A stretch of 64,000 nt of DNA from Paraescarpia echinospica (taxonomy: Eukaryota > Annelida > Polychaeta > Sabellida > Siboglinidae), in assembly GCA_020002185.1 (NCBI GenBank), contig CM034541.1, positions 32,180,861-32,244,860 on the forward strand, read 5' to 3'. The translations under genes were made by a program, and so were the position numbers. Under the pieces are notes generated by a model. That model searched no databases, was not told the DNA's origin, and saw nothing but the letters and a program-made list of their open reading frames with translations. This document shows, in pieces, positions 10,830-22,800 of the stretch (its first letter is position 1; each line of letters begins with the position of its first letter).

Positions 10830-13800
10830 GTACCGTTGCATTTTGTTGTCCGTGTCATTATTATGTATATATGCGTTATTTCTGACGTGACGCAGTCGAT
10901 TGTTTCTTTGCCATTGAACCCGGCATCTTGTCATACCGTGTAATACACTATAGAAGATACTGACGCGACCCTTAAATCCTCCATGTGATGATACGCGTTG
11001 TGTACATTATACTGAATATACCCCTGTATATAACATTATTAATATATATGTATATATATATACATACATACATTATGCACCAATAATGAACACTACGAAA
11101 CTGCTCATCTTGAAATTTAAAAGCACTATATCCTACACAATATATGCCAAATTAAGTTATATCTAAAGTGACGTGGTAGAAGTTTGGTAGGATTCTACAG
11201 AGTCATGTTCCATAAGTGTGCCTATTTTATCTGGTAACATTAACCTCACAACCTGTATATATATACGACCTTGATCAAGATATAAAATATTATTTGTTTA
11301 TGCAAAAAGTTGGTTACCGTGGTAATGATTCAGGATAGTGTGCAACAGACCGGTGTAATTAAACTTGCAGTAGAAATACTGATTGAAGTATTTCCTTAAA
11401 ATGTCTGAAACGTGAAAGTACACAAAATTAATAACTTTCTCTTGACTAATTAATTCTTCGAATGGATTGAAGATCCGGTTTCTTGGTTGTTATAATATGA
11501 CATAATTACCCACAAGAAACTTTTTTCTCTTTTGAATATTTTGACAGGATCTCGCAGTCTTCATTTGATTTTGTTATTCACCTAATAGATATATAAATTC
11601 TATGTTTCATGACAGGAATGGGAAGAGGCATTGCAGAAGCCCTAACTGCTGGTGGTGCAGAGACATTCGCACTGGACATCATACAGGAAAACTTGGATAA
11701 ACTGAAATCTGAGGTAACACAGCCTTGATACACAGTGTACCTACTGAGTAAAATAAAACAGAAGATATATATATATATATGTGTATGGCTATATGACCAA
11801 CAAGCTGATGTAGGTTCAGCTGAGTTCATACCGCCGTCTGGAGTAACTGGATGTATAACTTGAGACACTCACTAATTACAACAATGTATACTGAATGTAC
11901 AGGTACATTGTTTGAATTAGTTACATTGGCTCTCGATATTTTTTATGTTGCACTGCAGGATTTTTTTCCCATTTTTCCAGGTAGTGTTAAGGACAGTCGG
12001 TTGTTTGCATAAGTTTGTAACTTCAAAAAGTGCATCATAATATGTATACTTACACAGTACGTGACTGCAAACTTATGCAGAGCATTACATATCCACGATG
12101 GGTGGTATCGTGGTCGTCACTACAATAGTGAGGAAAATAAATTGATATAGTGGTGACACATATTGAGTGAAACTGACATTAATGCATATTGGCACAATCG
12201 CGAGCATCAGGATCGGGCAGCATGGTGTGTCACGTCTTGGCAGCCACATCACATATCTGTTTAATCCGTCCGGTATTGGATATGGTTTTCGAAGCCATTT
12301 TGAATAACCAAAAATCCAGAAATCAGACGTCCCGCAACAAAAGTTGGTGGGTGTCAGTATGGTTTGATCCAATACATAGCACTGTACGTTTTGGACTTTG
12401 CACACTATTCAGGCCCATAGCCAGTTTTTCACAATGGGGGGTTCACATTTTACCAATTCAGACTCTAAGGTGCGCCTCAAATTCAAGTGGGGTTATATTT
12501 TTTCACAATGCAGAGGGTCCCACATGTTTACAACTTCACGTGGGGGCTCATAATGCAGAAGATTACATTTCTAACTTAAAGAACAATCAAGTCATTCAAT
12601 TAATACATTATATTTATCTGATCTGATGTGCAAAAGTTACATAATTTATCATAAACATAATTAAGTTCGTCAATTAATAAACCTTTATATAACATGCCCG
12701 GTAAATTAGAGTAAGTAAGATTAGACAAATTGTCGTCCTCTTGTGGAATTTGAATTAAATTGTAGGTGTCAAAAAGTCAAGTACCATATCCTGAACACAA
12801 CACTGACTCCAGGAAACACAAACTGTATTCTACAACTATACGGAACACAAAATGGACATAATAATTGATAATAACGGCCCTTCACTCATTATTGCCTCCT
12901 CATCAGCGATAAGGCTACCCTTTATAAGATCTACTAACATACAACTAACAACCACAGTATTTCGGCAACCATGATGCCACAGAATTACACGATTTCTCAT
13001 CAGCATGCGCATTTTAAAAAAGGTGAAACTAAACTTTATTATGTATTGTTTAAATACAATTATTCATCGAAATTCATGTGCTAGCTCAATACACTGTAGT
13101 TGAAAATTATGATTTGTGTTAAGCCAGATGAGTTTGTCTACCGGGTTTGCAGCTTGTAAGAAATACACTCGCTACGCATCTTTAGTTGTTGATTGTTGAG
13201 AATAGCCTCCCTGACAGTCGGTAGTTACCTTAATCAGCATACTAAAACTAAAAAGCCGCACCTCTCGTTTAATAATGAATGTTTAATTAATTATTTTATA
13301 TGGCTTAATTCTGCAGCTTTTGTTCATTTTTTAATTGAGTTCTGGTGAGAAATAATGAATTATTTTATATGGCTTACTATATGTGCTCATAATGGTTAAA
13401 TCATTGTCACCCCGTTCATTCACCAGTATTTTGTCTGCACCCGTCACCTGTGAGTGACTACAATTAGAACTCATAATTTTACATTTGGTGTAAAACTGGC
13501 TTCTTGTGTATTTGTTACCCCATGCGTTTTCATAACAGGAGATCCTGTGATAGTGTGAAGTCCTTCTGCATGGCTAATTAGATGCAATGGTCCTTTGACA
13601 CACATTCCTCTTTTCAGTTTTCACACATGGCATTGGGGACAGACCCCTCAGCCAGGCTTCAATTACATTCAGTGATTCTCTCTTTATCATCTGCAGGTTT
13701 TCAGGTTTTCTTGGCATTCCTTGTAATGCTTGAACACTATCCAGCAGCTTTTAGGAGGGGAGGGGGGTTAACGCTTTGAGAAACATGGAACACAATCAGT

Positions 13801-16800
13801 GGTTCACATTTTAAAGATGCAATTTTGAGGGGGTTCACATTTTGGAGAAAGGGGGTTCACAAAAAGGGGGTCCCCGTGAACCCCCTTGGTTATGGGCCTG
13901 CTTTTGATCCCACTGTTTTATGTTTCATGTATTAATAATAACATCCATTATTGTCTATGCTATAGTAAACAGATGCAGTTATTCACTGACTACACACGCA
14001 TGCACACACTTGATGGTTACTTACAAATATCATTATATTATTGACGATAATATTATTTATAATGCACTACGTTATGGCTGAGTTTATGTTTTATTTTAGA
14101 ATCCCAGTATCCACACAGTGTGTGTAGACTTAGCTGACTGGGCGACCACAAGGAAGACTGTCGAGGAGATAGGACCAATTGACCTCCTCGTGAACTGTGC
14201 AGCCATCTTTACTCTTGTTTCTTTCTTCGAGGCTGACGAAGCAATTATAGACAAGTATTGTATCCCTTTTGCACAGTACAAAAAATGTAAATGAAACACA
14301 ACTTTATGTGGAAGAAAATGACCGTAGAAAAGCATTGCCTCATGATAGTTTCCAAAGAGTGGAGCACATTGGTGCAGTGGCTAAATCGTTGGACTCTCAA
14401 TCAAGATAATATGCTGCCATGTCGATCCTTGGGCAAGTTTGTTCACTCTACGTTGCTCCAGTTCACTAAGCTGTATGAATGAGTACCTGGCTACAGACAG
14501 TGGAGGATATTTGTGTACATAACATAACATTTATTTGACCCCATGTAGGTACACAATTGATTGTTTTTTGAACATCACTTATGCTGTAATAAACAACAAA
14601 TATAAACATTATGCAGACACATAAACGTATATCATTATATGTTCAACATACTATTCGGAAAATACATACAAACGCATGTACAGCAATTATGGTATTGATG
14701 TACCATAGATATTAGTCATATAGCTTATTCAATCGGGGTCGGTGACTCCTATTAAGACACAATTGTCGCTATCATAGGAGCCACCCTATTTACGTGATAA
14801 TTTATGTGGTCCTTTTACAAGGTGTCTATCTCATGTATGTATTTTGGGAGTGCTTGTTTTATGTGAGAATGTAAGTTTGTATGTGTGCTGGTTGCCTGAA
14901 ACTAGCATCAAATGTATTGTATTTAATGGTTCTGTTGACATGTGTAGCAATACAGATAGTCCTTGCACATTAATTGAGGCATAGCTGAATGCTTCCCAGA
15001 GATTTCACGATGGTGTTCAAGTGAAGAGGTCTTCCAGGGAGTAGTGTAAAGTGCTTTGAGCAGTCCCAAGGACTGGATACTGCACTATATAAGAACTTAC
15101 CTTTATTATTTATTGTTTCATTTATTAATGTCTTGTCTACATTGTTAAATTTTCATTCTCAAGATCATGAATTTTTATTCCTTTTCCAAATAAATTGTCC
15201 ATGACCATCAGAACACGATTTGTGTGTTATCAAATTGCTAACTTAAAATAATGGCTATATATGTGGAGCACAGTGGTGGAGTGGCTAGAGCTTCGGACTC
15301 TCGACTAAGAGAACCCGGGTTCAAATCCTGTACTGCGGTGTCGAACCTTAGGCAAGTTCGTTCACTCTACGTTGCTTCAGTTCACTCAGCTGTATGAATG
15401 AATCCCTGGCGATAGACAGTGGTGGATATTTGTGTATGTAGAGTCTTCGTGCATTAATTGCATCGTAGCCGTATGCTTCCCAGAGAAGTCGAGATGGTGT
15501 TCAATTGCAGTGTTTCCCCTGGTATATAACAAGCGAGGCGGGCCGCCTCGCCGTTTTTCTATGCCGCCTCACCCAAAATATGCCAAAATTGCCGCCTCGT
15601 AGCTATTTCATGCGCCCATTTTTTTCGTTCTTTCACGGTATATTCAGCGTCGGCGAGCGGCGCGTAATGACACCACAAAGTCACTTATATTCCTGCAAAA
15701 TCGCAGATTTGTAGCAACATCGTTTAGCCGTCATTGGACAACGTAAAAGATATCACTTGTCAGTTGTCCAATCACTGAATATTTCTGCGGGATCCCCAGT
15801 GTCTCCAATGGTGACACCTTGCGGAGTTTCGACATACTAGACATGCATGTAAAATGGCGCCCAAACGGTAACTTGTGTTTTGGTTTATGACGGTGGTGGG
15901 AGTGAAAACCGTGCAGGCTGATGGCACTACGTCACTTGTCGACACTTGTGTCGAATCCGGACTCTTTTGAAGCCCAAATAAAAACCGTGCATCCTAATCC
16001 TATTCACTAGTCGGCATTTGTATCGAATCCGGACCCTGTCGAAGCTCAAATAGCGTCAGCGACCCGGTTTGCGCTAGTCTGTGCCGCTGCGGCCGTGCGT
16101 TACTGCACAGATATATATAGCAGCGAATGTCGATACAAACCGGTGCGCTATTTACGCCACAAATGGACGTAAGACGCAATATTCTTAAAGGTAAATATGC
16201 CTAGGATAATGTTGAGTGATGGATGGATGAGGTATCAAAGTTAAGCAAAACTCAAGCGGCAAAATCAATGACGAAGTGGGTTCGGATTCGACGCAAATGA
16301 AATGCCCACAACTCACAAGTTTATTCAACAAGTATAATGTTCTACGCAGTTTTGTTTGAGCAAAATAAGGAATGTGATTCGTAAGAAATCTTTGTGCTAA
16401 ATATATAATACATATTCCGACAAAGTTGTGCAAACAAACTTTTGGGAAAGTTGATTTGAGTGAAATACTTACGAATATAAACCACCGAATTTCACTTCTC
16501 ATAAAAAATGCCTACTACCCAAAACCGTGTATACTAATGGGTTATCAATAACTTTGGTTAGACAATGATATGTTTGCACAGTAATTGGATGTACTAAACA
16601 AATTATACTGTTTTATTAAAAGTTCACAATTTGAGAAACATTCTTGCGATTAATAGAAACATACTTTTGTGGCATTCCAGAAATGACTGTTTAATTAATT
16701 GTATAGCATTCTAGCAAACAAATAAAATATAATCTTTTGAACATAAACCACCAATTTACCATAATATTATGATATTAAAATAATTTAAAGGTGATGATGA

Positions 16801-19800
16801 AAGAGTCTTCAGATGATACCACTGGATGCTTCCCAGAGAAGTCAAGATGGTGTTCGACTGAACAGGTCTGCCAGGGAGTAAAGTGTAAAGCGCTTTGAGC
16901 AGTCCTGCGCTATTTAGGAACTTACGTTTACTTTTTGATTGACTCTGTCAGCGAGGTAACAAGGCCTAGGGTTAGTGCAAGAAAACATAACCATAACCAA
17001 GTACCAGTGGTCAAGTGGAAACCACACCTCTACTGAGTAGCAGTGGTAAAATGGAAACCACACCTCAACATGATGAAACAATCATGATTACTGACTTTTA
17101 TCAATCATGATTACTACATTTACAAGTAGTGTCTTGTTGTTTTATATCTTCCCCTCTATATCCAGGAGTAAAGGTTAAAACATACCTCAGAATGCACCAT
17201 TTTAAAGCTAGTTTAAAAAAAATCTCGGGTACCATGCCCCCGGACACCCCTAGCAACGCTTTGCGTCTCCGGCGCTCACGTACCCCACCCCTACCACCTC
17301 GCCCATCATTTCATCCAGGGGAAAATACTGAATTGAACAGGTCTTCCAGGAAGTAAAGTGCGAAATGCTCTGAGCAGTCCTTAGTATTGGATACTGCACT
17401 ATATAAGTACTTACTTTTATTTATATTTTGAAAGATGACTTGTGTTTGTCTTGATTTCAGAACATTTGATATCAACATCAAGGCTGCAGTAAACGTGTCA
17501 CAGGTATGAAGACATCATGCATACTGTAACCTATTTTCTTATAATATAATTCCTTCAAATGCTTAGTCGCGTACATAATAAAGTAAATACTTATGTCAAG
17601 TAATCAATGTTTGTTATGTACAAGTACCTGGAAACTTATCTTAGAATAGACAAGTTATTTCATCTTCACAAAATAGCTGATGATGGTGATGGTACCTCCC
17701 TCCAACTGTGAAAAGTCCCAAACACTGTCCCCCTCAATACCACAAAAAATCACCAAAACTACCCCCCCCCCCATCGACACCACACATTACCCCCTCAACA
17801 CCACACGAAGTCTCCTACACTACTCAAACATGACACTAAAGAAAATTCACAGTACTCATCCACTCGACTCCACAAGCAAAATATTCAACACTAGCCCCCT
17901 CGATCGACACTGCAACAAAATCTCCACCACTACCACCCTCCCACAAAAATCACCAAACCTACCCCCGTTGACACTACACAAATATCTCCCAACATTACCC
18001 CTTCGACACCACACAAATCTCCAACACTACCCGGACATGACACTGCAAGAAAATCAACACTACTCACTCACTCAACTCCACAAACAAAATCACCAACACT
18101 ACCCTCTCTCTTCGGATGTCATGTCGTACAGACATATTTTAAGATATTAAGAAATTCATCTACGTGAACTTGTATGTTTTAGGTAGTAGCCAAAGGTATG
18201 ATCGAAAGAGGCAAGGGAGGTGCCATAGTACATGTATCATCCACAGGATCAAAGACTGGCAGCGTAAGTCACGTGCCATACAGCGTGTCTAAAGGAGGAC
18301 TTGACCAAGTCATGAGGGTTATGGCGTTGGAACTGGGTCCTCATCAGGTATACCTTGCCATTGCATGACAACAATTTATTTATATCGATATCTGACGATC
18401 TTGATGTCATTATATAAAACTACAGTGTAATTTTCTTCATTTAGTTTAAGTTCAGTACATCAGATTTTCTGCATAACAATCACACTTCTATGAACACTAT
18501 AATTGACTGTCTTCTATCTGTAATTCTGAACGTTTAATAAAACTAAATAAAGTCATCTTTCTTTATTTAACTGATCAAAAATTAAAGGACATGGTTTCTT
18601 TCGGAATGCTTCTGTAATTGTGGTGACAACAGTACGTTGCCCTACATACAGACATACCATCCTTTTTGTTCTTAATATTCTGTCTAATAAAGTAACTGGT
18701 ATACTGTAGCTGCATCTTGCAAGATATATTACAGTGCAGTATATCCAAATGCTTAAGGTCGAACCTCGCTTTAAAATCACCTCTGTAATACAGCCACCTC
18801 GCAATTAAGGAAACTGCAACTGTCACAAATTATTTCAATATACAGTAAAGTATACAAAATTAGTGCTGTTAATTAGGTCACCTCACTATTTAGGTCACTT
18901 TTGACCAATCCCAAGGGTAGCTTGATTCCACTGAATTAGGGATGTCATTGAAAATTTCAAATTGAAAGTGAAAAGTGAAAACCATATCAAAATCGATAAA
19001 GTACTTTTTGAGATATGATTTTTTGAAGATATAAAATTTTGCATATTTTTAGTAAAACTATAATTTTGTTGAATGTTTATTGATGAAATTTGGCACACTG
19101 ATAGATTTAGAGTCCTTGTCAAATATGTAAAAAAAATTATATTTTATTCATTTGTATTGGCATAATTTGCATAAATTAGCATGATTTTCAGGGAAATTTT
19201 GTAATTAAATTATATTTTATCATTATTTCGTTGCATATATCATGTTTAATCCAGCAAATGTAAGCTGGGAAGTTCAGCAACAAAAGTGTAACTGTTGACA
19301 GGACACAATATTAATTAATGAAAATATAAATATTAATGAATTAATAGAACAATACAGCATTTTTGTAGTGATCAGTATGTAATATTGCAAATTAAAGCTG
19401 CATAACTCAGCATTTAATATATGTATACCATATGTGTAGATGGAACAATATGTTAATTATATAATAATTAATTAATATAAGAAATTAATTATTGTATTAA
19501 CATGTAATTTGCACTAAACACAGTGTATCGTCGATCAATTGAAAGCTAAGTAGCCCAGTAATCAAATGTGCATTACAGTTTTGTTGTTGGAACATTAAGG
19601 TAATACAATATTAAATAGTTAATAGAACAAGACGAATTATTTAGTGATTCTTGTATTTTATAAAAAAAAAAAAATTTATATGAAAAACTTCCATCATTGA
19701 TATATTATGTCATTGTTGTAAGCTGAACAATAACATATTAACTTAATAGAATCATACTCTGTTGCAAGAGTACTGAGTAATATGTATTATGATTTAAAGA

Positions 19801-22800
19801 CGAGAAATAGTTTTTCACAATGTTACACTAAACTCCCTACAATGAAGTTCTAGATATAAACAGTTTATTATATTACCTTTAATTTGGTGCATCACATTAA
19901 TGTGTTAGATATCGAGCTCATGTGCCCAATTTTCGTTGAAGTGAGTGCCCCTAAACACGAAGCCGGTCGGCGTCAAAACGATCGGACGCAAAACCCCGAC
20001 GGGTAACAGCTTCAAAGCACGCTTGCGAAATCAATAATCCAAAAATATTAATGATGTTAATCTAATTGTATTTAAAAAAATTATGATCAATGCATTGTTA
20101 CGTAGAACCAAGCTGAAAGTCAGGAAAATCTTAATGCATTCTCGTCCGACTGAATTAGCGGCGCCGTCTGTTGACATCCCTAACTGTATAAGCAAATTAT
20201 GTAATACAGGTACATGATAACACACCCTTGTGGTGCATCATATCGAACTGTGGTTCCACTCAATTGCCTGATTATTAAACATAACACTGACATTTTGCGA
20301 CTTTCATTTCATCTATTGTGAATGTTCACAAACGAACGTGCTGATATCATTCACTTGAATATTGTTCAGATTCGCGTGAACTGTGTCAACCCGACAGTAA
20401 CGAAGACGGACATGGGCAAGAGCACGTGCGACGATCCAGTCAAAGGTCCTGCGTTTCTTGCGAAGATACCGCAGGGAAAGTTTGCAGGTATTTGTTGTGT
20501 TCATGCTGTGATCTTCCGATATGGTTGAACACAGTGTTAGAAGCAGCATTTAGGAGCGCTAACCACGCTCACAAACGATTTCCTCAGCGGCTGCACGCTT
20601 GGCTCCCCTATGTTGATGAAGAGAGTAAACTTCGCAATGTGCACACAATTACTGGATTTCACAGTCGGATACATCAGTGATTTATAATTAAACATCACAA
20701 ACCCTGATACATAAGATTTTCTGATGAAAACAGATTGATGAATCCTATATTTGTGGCCTGTTTTCACAGCGCTAGCAGCATCTTTTGCGACATTCGATTG
20801 TCATAAACACGTTTTCAAACAGTCTGTTTACTGAACCAATATACAATGTTCACGTTTGTAATGTCAATCCACTACAGGTATTGTGTAATCAGCCTGCTAC
20901 TGAAAATGATGCTAAAATACCCTAGGCCAGTGCTTTTGTTGTATGTCAACAAAGCCAGCAGCCCCGCTTCGTGGAAAATCACGCTCCGAAACCACGTCTC
21001 ACGCTACGTCAGAGTAGTTACATAACTGTTTATGGACGTGGCTAACGTGTCCCTGACAGTGCCTATAATCTATAAGGTGTATGAAATTGCCAAGTTGGCC
21101 TCCATTCTGTATAAGCTGTGAAAGCTCTTCATGACTTTCAAATGTTCCTGTATGTCACAGTTCATAACGTCCTTGTTGATAGTACTTATCAACTCGCCAG
21201 GTAAATTAAAAAGCGACATCTTTGAAGGGAGAGTCCATCGTAAACATAACTTATTAATACGTTCTATAAACCGAAATGCTCTCTGGAAGGTTCTTCAACA
21301 GTATGGCTGCCTGGCAAAACATAATTCGACTCCTACACGATGACATGCAGATAAGAATACTATGCAATGGGTCTACCACGGATCCTTTCACAGTCCAAAC
21401 TGGTGTTAATAGTCCAGTAGAAATTGACAATGACCCGGACATTTTGGTTAAAAAGAAAATTTTTGTTTTAAGGTGATCAGTAGGGTTTCATGAACTTCAA
21501 AAAAAACCAACCAAAATCAACCCTGGGGAACTTTGTTTTTACCCCAATCCTTTTTTTTGGTGTGTTTTGGTCCAATTTCGAAGTAACACGTTTTGTTTGC
21601 GCTTGTTAATCATATTTTTAACTGTTTCATTTATTGGTTAATACGTTTGTAATGATATGTATACTGGTCTATTAAGCCACACATTAATGATGGAGTTTAA
21701 TTAATCAATTAAGTAATTAACCAATTATTTAATTAATTAGTAGTATATTTCTTATATAGCACTCCGTCCCAACGTTATTCTTGGATTTAAATAATATCTT
21801 AACTAAGATCACATGAATGTCACTTATACCCTAAACAGTGAATGGTATAGCATTCAAACTTGAATATAACTATGAGAGATCATAAGTGTCCTACCTGTAA
21901 TCTTCTAATACATCATTTGTTAAACATCATCGTCAGCATTGTCATCGTCGTCACTGTCAGGTAGCTGTACAAGAGTTGGGCCGTTTGCGCACTGTCCTTG
22001 ACATTTGCAGTGGACGCTACAAGCAAGACGCTTCTTTGAACAGTTGCAAGACACACACAAATTATCTTGGCGCTTGCAAGAGCAACAGATCTCTTGTAGA
22101 AGATGTTCGAGTGCTGGTTCTATGTCTGTGATGACGGGCACTACTGAGTGTGAGTCACAGTGGAAGCCATACTTCTTTCTGTCCAATACCGTCTTCAGAT
22201 TAACCCAAGTACAAACCTGTAGGTGCACTCTGAGTGAATGGAAGTAGCATGCTCGACTTGTCGGTGACATTCTTTCAATGGCAACATACTTTGATGAAAT
22301 TATGTGCATGTATCGTAGGTCGTTGAGACTTACATTTTAGTTGCTTTTAGTGTAAAGCGAAACCATATACCGCTCCCCAGCTGTTGCAATGTCGGCGCTC
22401 GATGCAGTGTTACTGCCGAATATGGCAACGGATGTTCTCAGTTCTGTTGAAGATCCTAGAACTGTCATGTGTTTGACTTTGCCAATACCGTAGATAGCTG
22501 ACGTTGTGTCACAGCCAGACATAGCGTGTGCAAATGCTTGCCATTTGCACACGCTATGTCTGCTATTTCCTTTCCGAGAGCAAACATGAGTCAACAGACC
22601 AGCGCTGACACTTATCAGTGTTTGCTTGGTTTGCATGTAAATAGTGGACTTCTCAGGCGCATGGTAAAGCAGATCTGTATCAACACAACGGACACATACG
22701 TTCTTGTGGGATTCTGCAACTTCTAGGGTACATTTTGCAACTTGGCTACAAAATTATGAACAATGTCATGTTTGGCTTTCCATACCACACATTTTCAAAT

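Noticed and set aside
12085..12626. Open frames of 106-145 codons on both strands
   Set aside because: They cross the boundary of an intron insertion and show no domain. The paralogous intron lacks them.
15264..15340. A tRNA-like sequence with A and B boxes
   Set aside because: It does not close into a cloverleaf with a plausible acceptor stem and is joined to a SINE body and tail seen four times, so it is a SINE head and not a tRNA gene.
17680..18150. 156-codon Thr/Pro/His-rich frame
   Set aside because: It spans a C/A-rich minisatellite inside a DCXR intron.
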